DNA of 31,293 nucleotides, taken from the NCBI GenBank assembly GCA_947258465.1, contig CAMYIQ010000310.1, positions 1 through 31,293 on the forward strand, read 5' to 3'. The notes beneath the pieces are model-generated. The model ran no database searches, was not told the DNA's origin, and saw only the letters and a list, made by a program, of their open reading frames with translations. Source of the stretch: an uncultured Erythrobacter sp. Its GTDB lineage: Bacteria; Pseudomonadota; Alphaproteobacteria; Sphingomonadales; Sphingomonadaceae. The position numbers and the translations under genes were made by a program. Within the stretch, counting starts at the first letter, position 1. Each line of letters begins with the position of its first letter. Positions 22,359 to 30,132 of the stretch are shown here, one piece after another.

Positions 22359-22862
22359 ATGCTGATGAAACGCACGAAAATCGCGGCTTCGGGTATCGTA
22401 GCGCTCTCGCTCGCGGGACTGGCCGTGTCGACGCCCGCCGATGCGCAATATCGCCAGAAAATCACCCATGATGCCAGCAAATGCGCCGCTGGCGGCGGCC
22501 CGGCCGTATGGGTGACGATCAATGGTATCAAAACCAGTACCGGCACGATCCGCATTCAAAGCTATCGCGGGACCAAGCAGGACTGGCTCGAAAAGGGCCG
22601 GTGGATTTACCGTATGGAGGCGCCGGCCAAGGCAGGGTCGATGACGTTCTGCATGCCGCTGCCAGCACCCGGCAAATACGGCATCGCGGTACGCCACGAT
22701 GTCAATGGCAACGGAAAGACCGATATCTTCACCGATGGCGGCGCGATGTCGAACAATCCCAGCATCAACATCTTCAATCTCGGCAAGCCGAGCTACAAGA
22801 AGACCGCTTTCGATGTCGGCGCGGGCGTGAAAACGATGTCGATCCGGATGCGCTACCGCTGA
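22359..22862 (+). CDS. exported DUF2141 domain protein
   Basis: Secreted or periplasmic protein of 167 residues. The Sec signal peptide (MLMKRTKIAAS..., then ADAQ, cut near residue 30) is followed by a DUF2141 domain, with GTIRIQSYRGTKQDWLEKG near residue 62, then FCMPLPAPGKYGIAVRHDVNGNGKTD and SNNPSINIFNLGKPSYKKTAF. The DVNGNGKTD segment looks like a calcium-binding loop and is conserved in the family; the function is unknown. The start is ATG 22359, with ATG 22365 (MKRTK) as an alternative; neither has a strong ribosome site. Its 3' end overlaps the convergent Tam41-like gene by 10 bp. Confidence 0.88.
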   Translation: MLMKRTKIAASGIVALSLAGLAVSTPADAQYRQKITHDASKCAAGGGPAVWVTINGIKTSTGTIRIQSYRGTKQDWLEKGRWIYRMEAPAKAGSMTFCMPLPAPGKYGIAVRHDVNGNGKTDIFTDGGAMSNNPSINIFNLGKPSYKKTAFDVGAGVKTMSIRMRYR

Positions 22863-23749
22863 GCGCGGCGCTTGCGCCATAGTTCGACCAGTGCCCCCGG
22901 CGCGGCCAGCAGCGGATATTTCGCGCGGAACGGCGTCACTTCAAGAGCGATGCCGGTGTGTCGGTGCAGCTTCCACGCGGCATAGTCGGCAGCGCCGTCG
23001 AAAGTGGTGGTCGCCTTGGCCAGCCGCAGCAGGTTGAGCGGTTTGCCGAGCCGCGCGCGGCGGCGCCACCAGCCCAGGATGCGGCGGCGCTGCGAAGCGG
23101 GAAGATCGGGCCGTAACATCCCGCCCTTACGCGTGAAGCCGATCCCGGCAGCCTCCCAAGCGAGCGGCAGCAGACCGTCGAAATGCGCCGCGTTGACGTC
23201 GAGTATCGAATTTTCTCGGCCTGGCTTTTCGATCCGGAATTCCGCCCGATAGGTAGCGCGAAACAGCGCTCGCCAATACTCGTCGGCAGGCCCGCTTTCG
23301 GGACCGACCGCCGCAGCCAGCCTCCCTGCCGTGACGGCCGCCGACTCCAGCGCCGCCAGCACGGCGGCCCGCGCCGCGTCGTCCGCCACCCAGACCAGGG
23401 CGGATGGCTGAACGAAACGCGCCCAGATCGTCGTATCGCGCGATTGCCCTTCTGCAGCCCTGGTGAATTGCGCGAGCGACATGGTCGCGATCTTTGCGCG
23501 CAGGCACGCCCCCGCATTATCCCACTCGCGATAGCCGACCCGCGGCCACACGCGCTCGCGCTGGGGGCCGGGCAGCAGGACATAGAAATCGAGCACGCCC
23601 TCGAGCGAGCCGGTCCTCAGATTCGATCCGTAGAACAGCACGGCAAGCGCGCCGGCCTCTTCCCCAAGCTGCCGGGCATAGGCCGCGACCTCGTCGCGTA
23701 CCGGGCGATCGAGCGCGATCGCGATCCGCTGCGACAGTGCGCGGTTCAC
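22853..23749 (-). CDS. Tam41-like phosphatidate cytidylyltransferase (nucleotidyltransferase fold)
   Basis: Protein of 298 residues that aligns, from memory, with mitochondrial Tam41/TAMM41, a peripheral-membrane CDP-diacylglycerol synthase unrelated to CdsA. Matching blocks, in order, are: VLFYGSN...VLDFYVLL (nucleotidyltransferase GS and D motif, residues about 37-58); LRAKIATMSLAQFTR (versus IKYGVIS in TAMM41); WARFVQPSALVWVADDAARAAVLAAL (versus LYIAGRLQKPVKI); and YRAEFRIEKPGRENSILDVN with AAHFDGLLPL (versus YSGDFRM...IAHFRELYG). The start is GTG 23749, overlapping the lipid-kinase stop (GTGA), so the two are coupled. Inferred reaction: CTP plus phosphatidate to CDP-diacylglycerol. No transmembrane segment; the C-terminus is basic and may bind membrane. 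Similarity is moderate, so activity needs testing. Confidence 0.7.
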   Translation of the reverse strand: MNRALSQRIAIALDRPVRDEVAAYARQLGEEAGALAVLFYGSNLRTGSLEGVLDFYVLLPGPQRERVWPRVGYREWDNAGACLRAKIATMSLAQFTRAAEGQSRDTTIWARFVQPSALVWVADDAARAAVLAALESAAVTAGRLAAAVGPESGPADEYWRALFRATYRAEFRIEKPGRENSILDVNAAHFDGLLPLAWEAAGIGFTRKGGMLRPDLPASQRRRILGWWRRRARLGKPLNLLRLAKATTTFDGAADYAAWKLHRHTGIALEVTPFRAKYPLLAAPGALVELWRKRRAQR

Positions 23750-24783
23750 GCGCTGATAAAGGTGAGTTCCGGCCCTTGTCCGACGCGATAGCGGCCCGGA
23801 GGAAAGGCCTCGCCATCCAGAATGACCGGCTCATCGACATCGACTGCCAGCGCCTCGGCATCGAACTGGTGAAGCCCGGCGTCGGCAAGCCAGCGGGGCC
23901 GCCAGCCCATGAGAATGGCGGGCAGCGCGGCGAGCACACGGCGGCGCGGGTGATCGAGCACGGCGAGTTTGAGGCCCGGGCGCGGTTCGCCGAAAAGCTC
24001 GACGCCCATCGGCATACGCTCCAGCGTCGAGGCCAGCATGACGCTGCGGCGTGCGGGATTGCCATGGGCCGAGCGCGGAACCGGCGTGCCGGAAGGAAGG
24101 AAGGACAAGTCCATCTGCGTGCCCCGCCGCCACTTGTTCCGATCGCTTCCGAACAGGCCCTGGAACAGGCCCCATATGCTGGTCGCGCCGACCGCCAGGC
24201 TATTGAAGAAGCCCAGCGAATGCGCGTCCTGCCCGGCTTCGATACCCAGTGTGAACGCCCCGGCACCGAAGATGAAGCCGAGCATTGCAGGAGATTGTTC
24301 GCCATCGCGGCTCACCGCGAGCGGGCGGCGCACTAGCCGCCGGCCCGACGCATAAGCGGCAATCGCACCTTCGAGAGACCAGTCGGCAGGCGCGCCGAGA
24401 TCGACATTGAGCGCATTGGTCTTGCCCTTGGGGAGCACTGCTATTGCGGGCCAGCGATCGGCAAACACCGCCTGGCCCATGGTAAGCACATCGCGAACGG
24501 TGCCATCGCCGCCATTGATGACGAGGAAATCGATCCCGTCGCGGGCGAACCCGGCCAGGGCGTGGGCGATCTGGTCGCGCGTGCGCGGTTGCGCCACCAT
24601 GACGCTGTCGGCACCTGCGCAGGCGAGATCCTGTCCCTGATTGCGGTGGCTGCGCGGATTGTAGATGATCCCGATGCGGGGTTCGGGCACGCGCCGCGCA
24701 CGGTAGATCGAGCGGCGCTTGGGCGCCGTCGTTGCACTGTGCCGCAGTGGCAGGCTGTCGAAATTGTAGATTACCCGTTCCAT
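23746..24783 (-). CDS. diacylglycerol/lipid kinase family protein
   Basis: Lipid kinase of 345 residues in the DAGK catalytic family (COG1597-like). The ATP-binding GGDGT is near residue 92 within FLVINGGDGTVRDVL. The next motif reads LPKGKTNALN where the family usually has PxGTxNDFA, so the conserved threonine is a lysine. The second beta-domain includes GFIFGAGAFTLGI and ends DEPVILDGEAFPPGRY, corresponding to the usual DGE motif. The ATG at 24783 has AAGGG seven bases upstream. It would phosphorylate diacylglycerol (or a sphingoid lipid) at the membrane surface to phosphatidate, the substrate of the Tam41-like gene it overlaps. Confidence 0.85.
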   Translation of the reverse strand: MERVIYNFDSLPLRHSATTAPKRRSIYRARRVPEPRIGIIYNPRSHRNQGQDLACAGADSVMVAQPRTRDQIAHALAGFARDGIDFLVINGGDGTVRDVLTMGQAVFADRWPAIAVLPKGKTNALNVDLGAPADWSLEGAIAAYASGRRLVRRPLAVSRDGEQSPAMLGFIFGAGAFTLGIEAGQDAHSLGFFNSLAVGATSIWGLFQGLFGSDRNKWRRGTQMDLSFLPSGTPVPRSAHGNPARRSVMLASTLERMPMGVELFGEPRPGLKLAVLDHPRRRVLAALPAILMGWRPRWLADAGLHQFDAEALAVDVDEPVILDGEAFPPGRYRVGQGPELTFISA

Positions 24784-25203
24784 GGCCCTTGTGCCTTATT
24801 CGCCCCCGCTGGCGCCTACCTAGGATATTTTCGTCAAAATGTAATGGTGCCGAATCGCATTCTTCGGATCGGGGGCGCCGATAAGGATACGACTCGGTGC
24901 GCTCGGGCACGAAGAGCGGAGGCGGACGATGCCGCATGGCGCGCCTGACGTGGCGATGAGCGGCGCTAATCGTTGGCCCATTTCGATAGCGCTGGCTTAA
25001 CGAACTGCGATTCACCGCCACTGCGTACGGTGCGCTCGTCAGATTACCCATTGCGCGGGCGTGACCCAGCAACATAGCGGGGCCGCTCAATTGAGGGCAT
25101 GGAGAACCATGTTTAGCTGGGAGGATCCTTCAGCTTTCATCATCTCCGACCGGAGAACTGCTGCTTGTCGATCTTTTCCGTAGGGCCGTCCATACCGAAA
25201 AGG
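24784..25203. other. gene-free stretch between the lipid kinase and the RHS remnant
   Basis: About 420 bp with no coding region I can support on either strand: all ORFs here are short or shadows without family similarity. The half nearest the kinase probably holds its promoter (TTGACG on the minus strand near 24836-24831, but with no good -10). The rest, from about 25080, is locally less GC-rich and resembles degraded sequence next to the RHS remnant. Confidence 0.5.
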
Positions 25204-25223
25204 CTAATTCGGCGAAGCCGAAT
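25196..25223 (-). terminator. intrinsic terminator-like hairpin at the end of the RHS remnant
   Basis: On the minus strand ATTCGGC, TTC, GCCGAAT form a perfect 7-bp stem-loop (25223-25207), followed by TAGCC and TTTT (25201-25198). GC-rich stem plus T-run is the canonical intrinsic terminator shape. The TAG is the stop of the broken RHS frame. Confidence 0.55.
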
Positions 25224-25647
25224 GCGGAGAGAAATCCAACAGGATGCGCAGACCGACAGCTGCTTCTTTGTAAACCAGCAGGAAGAAGAGGCCACCAACC
25301 GCGAAGTAGAAGCCCAGTTCCGGCAACCACGTCTGCCCGGTATAGCGGAACCGCCCCAGCCCGCCCGTGCCGGGAATGCCGTATTCATCGTAGCTGTTGA
25401 TCGCCAGCATCGCACCCGAGGCGTCGCTCACCGCAATCACACTGCCACGCTCGTCATTATGCAGATAACACCGGTCGACCGTTCCCCCGCCTTCATACCA
25501 GACCAACGGATTGTCGATTCCGGGGCCATGCACATAACGCCGCAGCAGCGTGCCTGAGGCACTATATTCCCCGATCATATCGACGCCGCCATAGGCAATG
25601 GGCGCTCGCCACGAACCGCCCTGATCCAAACCTTCCGACAGCGCGGC
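25204..25647 (-). pseudogene. RHS-repeat core fragment, truncated at both ends
   Basis: The minus-strand frame between stops at 25648-25650 and 25204-25206 encodes an RHS-associated core segment. Recognisable parts (25593-25303) are EYSASGTLLRRYVHGPG, NPLVWYEGGG, RCYLHNDERGSVIAVSD, INSYDEYGIPG and RFRYTGQTWLPELGFYF. In intact RHS proteins the next residues are a YKARxYSPxLGRFxQTDPIG block; here the frame switches to an unrelated hydrophobic tail. Neither of the other two frames restores it, so this is a recombination breakpoint rather than a simple frameshift. The N-terminal YD-repeat part is absent, as is any toxin domain or immunity gene. The only possible start in the frame is TTG at 25629. 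It is best read as a relic of a larger polymorphic-toxin type locus. Confidence 0.8.
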
Positions 25648-25705
25648 TCACATCAGGGGCCTCGTGGCAGTCGGGTGCTCACCCCAAGGCGTTTGGCAGG
25701 GGCCG

Positions 25706-26125
25706 TTAGCGCTTGAGCGCTTGCACACAGGCGGCGCGGTCGACGTCGAGGCCGTCGCTCGCGCGCCGGGCGTCGACATAGGTCGCGCTCGGCTCGCCGC
25801 GCGGCTCCAGCGGATAGAGGTAGATGTCGAGCACGCAGGCCTCGCCGACAAATTGGAGCTTCTTGGCATCGCCTTCCGTCACGTTCAGGCGTGGCGGACC
25901 GAACATATTGGCAAGCGCAGTCTCGTTTCTGCCGATAACGCCTTCCAGGCCGGGCACACTCATCACTCTCGGCGCGCGGAAGGAGGGAGTGGTCGGAGCC
26001 ACGCGCACCTCTTGCGGCGGCGGCGAAGCGGAGGGCCGCGATGCGGACGGCCCGGATGGCACGCTCGCGGGCACGGTGGTGCAGGCACCGAGCAGTGGAA
26101 GGAGGAACAGGGCGGACTTACGCAT
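25706..26125 (-). CDS. small lipoprotein of unknown function
   Basis: Protein of 139 residues, starting MRKSALFLLPLLGACTT with a lipobox (LGAC), so a predicted lipoprotein. A proline/serine-rich linker (about residues 22-50) leads to a small conserved-looking domain with GRNETALANMFGPPRLNVTEGDAKKLQFVGEACVLDIYLYP; the GPP and LDIYLYP parts resemble SmpA/OmlA-like or BamE-like short domains only weakly, and I do not assign a family. The ATG at 26125 (GAGAAAG upstream) overlaps the end of the EI24 gene by 8 bp, so the two are one transcription unit; an in-frame GTG at 26140 is also possible. Confidence 0.8.
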   Translation of the reverse strand: MRKSALFLLPLLGACTTVPASVPSGPSASRPSASPPPQEVRVAPTTPSFRAPRVMSVPGLEGVIGRNETALANMFGPPRLNVTEGDAKKLQFVGEACVLDIYLYPLEPRGEPSATYVDARRASDGLDVDRAACVQALKR

Positions 26126-26810
26126 CAATGTCTTTCTCACGCGCGCGGTGGACCATGTGGGTCGCGCTGGCGGCGCCTAGTATGGGGGCGAGGAGGTTGA
26201 TGAAAGGTATTGCAAGCAGTGCCACTACCGTTCCGCCGAGAAGAAAACGGGCCGCAGCGCTCATCGGCGCCAGTTCGGCCGGGTCGGCGCGATGCGGCAA
26301 CCACGCCAGATCCTGCAACTCGCGGCCCAGTAGAAACGCATTGACCGCGAAGAACACGATAAACGGCCCTATCCCGCTCAAAATGAGGAGCCCCGCCACC
26401 GGCAAGGCAAGGCCATTGGCGAACAGCGTGCGCGCCAGCGAGCGCAGGGCATTGCGCAGTTCCTCGGGCAGGGGGATTTTTCGGACGGAATGCGAAGCTT
26501 GCGGATAATGCTTCGCTTCGACCGCGCGGACGACATCCTCGGCAAAGAACTGGAGCACGAAAAGCGCCACGACACGGAACAGGAACCAGCCTGCCAAAAT
26601 CATTCCCACTGCTGCGACCAACGCACCCATGCCGAAGGTGTCGGCGCTCGTCACATTGTCGATCGCGCGCTCCACCAGAACATACAGCCCCGCGCCACCG
26701 ACGGCGAATATGGCCAGCGTTATCAGCGTGGTTTTGACAAACACTTTCAGGATTGCCGGATCGCCCAACTGGCGCAGCGACAGGGCAAGGGCGGTGGGCA
26801 GCGACATCAT
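26118..26810 (-). CDS. EI24-domain membrane protein (CysZ-like)
   Basis: Inner-membrane protein of 230 residues with about four to five hydrophobic segments, assigned to the EI24/CysZ family (CysZ is a sulfate permease in E. coli). Supporting parts are the N-terminal LSLRQLGDPAILKVFVKTTLITLAIF, the long paired membrane segments (e.g. FGMGALVAAVGMILAGWFLFRVVALFVLQFFAEDV), GIGPFIVFFAVNAFLLGRELQDLAWL, and the closing FINLLAPILGAASATHMVHR. Two adjacent ATGs (26810, 26807) are possible; AGG lies seven bases upstream. Sulfate transport is not certain, since many alphaproteobacterial members have other contexts. It overlaps the following lipoprotein gene. Confidence 0.85.
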   Translation of the reverse strand: MMSLPTALALSLRQLGDPAILKVFVKTTLITLAIFAVGGAGLYVLVERAIDNVTSADTFGMGALVAAVGMILAGWFLFRVVALFVLQFFAEDVVRAVEAKHYPQASHSVRKIPLPEELRNALRSLARTLFANGLALPVAGLLILSGIGPFIVFFAVNAFLLGRELQDLAWLPHRADPAELAPMSAAARFLLGGTVVALLAIPFINLLAPILGAASATHMVHRAREKDIDA

Positions 26811-26921
26811 GCGCCTGCGGGGATGCGCGCGCCCCTGGCCCAAGTCAACGCCGCCCTTGGCCTATGCGCGACGAACCGCTAACGGCGCCCGACAATTCGA
26901 ATCCCCCCCGCCGGAGTACCC

Positions 26922-27917
26922 ATGACCGAACCCCGCTACGACGTTATCGCGATCGGCAATGCCATCGTCGATGTGATGGCCCCCTGCACCGACGAGCTGA
27001 TCGACGAGCTCGACCTCAAAAAGGGCGGCATGACACTGGTCGACGAGGACGGCGCGCGGCGGCTTTACGAGGCGATGGGCCCGGCCAGGGAAATCTCGGG
27101 CGGCTCGGCGGCCAATACGCTGGCCGGCATGAGCGCACTGGGCGCGCAATGCGCCTTTATCGGCCAGGTCGCGGCCGACCAGCTCGGCGACGTTTTCAGC
27201 CACGACATCCGCGCGGTCGGCATCGATTTCGACACGCCGGCGCGCGAAGGGCAGCCTTCGACCGCGCGCTGTCTCATTTTCGTGACGCCCGATGGCGAGC
27301 GCACGATGAACACTTTCTTGGGCGCGAGCCAGTACCTGCCGCCCGCAGCGCTCGACGACGAGCTGATCGCCAGTGCGGGCATTCTCTATCTCGAAGGCTA
27401 TCTGTGGGATCCCGAAGAGCCGCGCAGCGCCATGCGCCGCGCGATCGAGGTGGCGCGCAAGGCGGGGCGCAAGGTCGCCTTCACCGCCAGCGAGAGCTTC
27501 GTGATCGAGCGCCACGGCGACGATTTCCGCGCGCTGATTGAAGAGGGACAGATCGACATCCTCTTCGTCAATGAGCACGAACTCGCCACGCTGACCGGGA
27601 CCGACGATTTCGAAGCAGGCCTCGCCATGGTGAAGGACCAGATCCCCGTCCTCGTCGCCACCCGCAGCGCCCATGGCGCGGTCGGCATCGCCAATGGCCA
27701 GCGCGCCGAAGTGGCTGCCGAGCCGATCGACAAGGTTGTCGACACGACTGGCGCGGGCGACCTGTTCGCCGCAGGCTTCCTCACCGGTCACGCCCGCGGC
27801 GAGAGCCTCGAGACCTGTCTGCGCATGGGCGCCATCTGCGCCGCCGAAATCATCTCGCACTACGGCGCGAGGAGCGAAGCGGATTTGAAGGCGCTGGTGG
27901 CTGAGAAGCTGGGGTGA
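26922..27917 (+). CDS. PfkB family carbohydrate/adenosine kinase
   Basis: Ribokinase-fold kinase of 331 residues. The N-terminal substrate region reads DVIAIGNAIVDVMAP, with GGSAANTLAGMSALG near residue 53. The C-terminal signature is DTTGAGDLFAAGFLTGHARG, with the catalytic aspartate in GAGD near residue 278. LFVNEHELATLTG is the usual central motif. Overall it resembles the adenosine-kinase-like subgroup (cd01168), whose members phosphorylate adenosine, inosine or sugars. Start ATG 26922 follows CCGGAG. It is convergent with the M23 gene and divergent from the EI24 gene, so it stands alone. Confidence 0.92.
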   Translation: MTEPRYDVIAIGNAIVDVMAPCTDELIDELDLKKGGMTLVDEDGARRLYEAMGPAREISGGSAANTLAGMSALGAQCAFIGQVAADQLGDVFSHDIRAVGIDFDTPAREGQPSTARCLIFVTPDGERTMNTFLGASQYLPPAALDDELIASAGILYLEGYLWDPEEPRSAMRRAIEVARKAGRKVAFTASESFVIERHGDDFRALIEEGQIDILFVNEHELATLTGTDDFEAGLAMVKDQIPVLVATRSAHGAVGIANGQRAEVAAEPIDKVVDTTGAGDLFAAGFLTGHARGESLETCLRMGAICAAEIISHYGARSEADLKALVAEKLG

Positions 27918-27924
27918 CGTTGAG

Positions 27925-28845
27925 CTAGAGGCAATCACCCCGTGCGAGATAGCGTCCGTTAAAACGCATCGGGACCGCGCTCAACGAACCGTCGGGCGAC
28001 CGAAGTTGTGCGTGGATGTGCAAGTGCGGTTCCTCGGTGTTTCCCGAGTTGCCGACTTCGCCTAGAAACATACCTTCGCGTATCTGGTCGCCGACCGCGA
28101 CCCTGACCGAGCCCTGCCTGAAATGCGCGAGCAGCACTTCGCTGCCTTTGCATGCGAGAGTTACCAAATTGGCCCCATCGTTCGATCTGTAGCGATGCCC
28201 CGGCCGCACATCTGCCCGATCGTTCTCGCTTTCTATCACGGTCCCGTCGCAGGGCGCGACAACCTTGGCCCCAAACACTGCGTATTCGCCGTTGCTCGTC
28301 GGTTTTGGGTGAAAGGACTTTCCCGCTGTGGTACGGAAGCCGAAGCGGTTCGCCTTTATGAAATCCACCGAGTGTTTTTCGAAAGAGGCGGCAGTCGAGC
28401 CGCTCTCGACATAATGCAGATTTAACGCTGTCGAGGCACCTGCCGACAGCGCGCAATGTCCGGCCGACACTTCAAGCGGCGGCGCCAGTGAGATATGGTT
28501 TTCGGAAGGGGCGAGCCGGCCGGCAATGCCCTGCCATATCAGCACGGCCCCGACCGCAGTCAGGCAGGGAGCCACCAGTATACCATTCAGTCGTCGCCTT
28601 CGCACTGGAAGGGGCTTGCGCCGAAGAAAGCGAAGAGACGCCAAGACAAAGAGCGCAAGATAAACAGCTCGTCCCCAAGGAGGCGGATAAACCCACACTC
28701 CCGCCAGAAACATGCCACCGATGAATACGCTCGCGGCTGCAATTATAGCAATGCGCGGCCGGAACGGACCCCCGCGCGCGAGCAAGAGGCCCGCTATGAC
28801 TGCGAGGAGCGCAAGGTTCTGCAATACTATGGCGGCCAGCAGCAT
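27925..28845 (-). CDS. membrane-anchored M23 family metallopeptidase
   Basis: Protein of 306 residues with an N-terminal block of about four transmembrane segments (residues 1-22, 30-52, 57-73, 85-107) and an extracytoplasmic C-terminal peptidase domain. The M23/LytM features are KHSVDF near residue 160 (first metal-ligand region), the glycine-rich KVVAPCDGTVIES, GDQIREGMFLGEVGNSGNTEEPHLHIHAQLRS (HxH zinc motif), and FNGRYL. Likely acts on peptidoglycan or a periplasmic peptide. The ATG at 28845 has no strong ribosome site and lies nine bases downstream of the purD stop, so it may be translated from a purD transcript. Codon use appears a little less GC-biased than the neighbours, a possible sign of later acquisition. 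Confidence 0.9.
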   Translation of the reverse strand: MLLAAIVLQNLALLAVIAGLLLARGGPFRPRIAIIAAASVFIGGMFLAGVWVYPPPWGRAVYLALFVLASLRFLRRKPLPVRRRRLNGILVAPCLTAVGAVLIWQGIAGRLAPSENHISLAPPLEVSAGHCALSAGASTALNLHYVESGSTAASFEKHSVDFIKANRFGFRTTAGKSFHPKPTSNGEYAVFGAKVVAPCDGTVIESENDRADVRPGHRYRSNDGANLVTLACKGSEVLLAHFRQGSVRVAVGDQIREGMFLGEVGNSGNTEEPHLHIHAQLRSPDGSLSAVPMRFNGRYLARGDCL

Positions 28846-28854
28846 CGCCGCTTG

Positions 28855-30132
28855 CTATCCGTGCTGCTCGCGCCGCACTTCCCTTTGTCCAATATCGCGT
28901 CGGCAGAACCCATCCGCAAAATCGATGGCGTCGACGGCGGCATAAGCATTGGCCTGCGCCTCGGTCGCGCTGGCGCCGCGTGCCGTCACATTGAGGACAC
29001 GGCCGCCGCTGCTTATCAGCGTGTCGCCCTCCAGCTTCGTGCCGGCATGGAAAACCTTCGCCCCATCAGCTTCCGCCTCGCCCAGATCGATCGTGCCGCC
29101 CTTTTTCGGCGTACCGGGATAGCCCTCGGCCGCCATCACCACGGTCAGCGCGAAATCGTCCGACAATACCGGCGCAGCCACCTCGTCCAGCGTGCCGCGC
29201 GCGCAGGCCTGCATCAGTTCGACAAGATCGCTTTCCAGCCGCATCATCAGCACCTGGCACTCGGGATCGCCGAAGCGGGCATTGTATTCGATTAGCTGCG
29301 GGCCGTCTTTCGTCAGCATCAGCCCGGCATAGAGCACGCCCGAATAGGGCATGCCATCCTCGCGCAGCGTTCGCACGGTCGGCTCGACGATCTCGCGCAT
29401 CACATGTGCCTGCAGCGCCTCGGTCAGCACCGGCGCGGGGGAATAGGCGCCCATGCCGCCGGTATTGGGTCCACGATCGCCCTCGCCCACCCGCTTGTGA
29501 TCCTGCGCGGTGCCGATCGGCACGATCGCGGTACCGTCGGTGAGCGCGAAAAAGCTCGCCTCCTCGCCGGTCAGGAACTGTTCGATCACCACCTCGCTGC
29601 CCGCGCTGCCGAATTTGCCATCGAACATCTCGTTCAGCGCATTCTGCGCTTCCTCGCGCGTGTCGGCGATGACCACGCCTTTGCCCGCAGCCAGCCCGTC
29701 GGCTTTGAGCACGAAAGGCGGATCGAATTTCTTGAGCGCCCCCCAGGCCGCCTCCAGCGAAGTGCAGCGTTCGTAGCGCGCGGTGGGTATGTTCGCGCGC
29801 TTGCAGAGCTCCTTGGTGAAGCCCTTGCTGCCTTCGAGCTGTGCAGCCTGTTTTGAAGGGCCGAACGCGTCGATGCCTGCCGCGCGCAGCGAATCGGCCA
29901 ATCCGTCGACCAGCGGCGCCTCTGGCCCGATCACGACAAGGGCGACTTCCTTCTCGCGCGCGAACGCAATCACGGCGTCATGATCGGTCGCGTCGAGCGT
30001 GACGCATTCTGCGTCCTGCGCAATGCCGGGATTGCCCGGCGCCGCCCACAGCTTGTCGCACAGCGGCGATTGCGCCAGTTTCCACGCCAATGCATGCTCG
30101 CGACCGCCCGAGCCAAGCAAAAGGATATTCAT
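28855..30132 (-). CDS. purD: phosphoribosylamine--glycine ligase
   Basis: GAR synthetase, ATP-dependent ligation of phosphoribosylamine and glycine in purine synthesis. The 425 residues match the family. ATP-grasp motifs appear in order: NILLLGSGGREHALAWKL, the glycine-rich APGNPGIAQ, VIGPEAPLVDGLAD, LKADGLAAGKGVVI, EEASFFALTDG, PIGTAQDHKRVGEGDRGPNTGGMGAYSPAP, YSGVLYAGLM, and EYNARFGDPECQVL with metal-binding residues. The start is ATG 30132 with a GGTGG stretch upstream. Its start codon overlaps that of the divergent xseA, so the two genes have no intergenic promoter. Confidence 0.97.
   Translation of the reverse strand: MNILLLGSGGREHALAWKLAQSPLCDKLWAAPGNPGIAQDAECVTLDATDHDAVIAFAREKEVALVVIGPEAPLVDGLADSLRAAGIDAFGPSKQAAQLEGSKGFTKELCKRANIPTARYERCTSLEAAWGALKKFDPPFVLKADGLAAGKGVVIADTREEAQNALNEMFDGKFGSAGSEVVIEQFLTGEEASFFALTDGTAIVPIGTAQDHKRVGEGDRGPNTGGMGAYSPAPVLTEALQAHVMREIVEPTVRTLREDGMPYSGVLYAGLMLTKDGPQLIEYNARFGDPECQVLMMRLESDLVELMQACARGTLDEVAAPVLSDDFALTVVMAAEGYPGTPKKGGTIDLGEAEADGAKVFHAGTKLEGDTLISSGGRVLNVTARGASATEAQANAYAAVDAIDFADGFCRRDIGQREVRREQHG

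Noticed and set aside
25130..25415. Frameshift repair of the RHS fragment in the other two minus frames
   Set aside because: Neither frame contains the expected YKARxYSPxLGRF block, so the gene is broken by sequence replacement and not by a simple indel.
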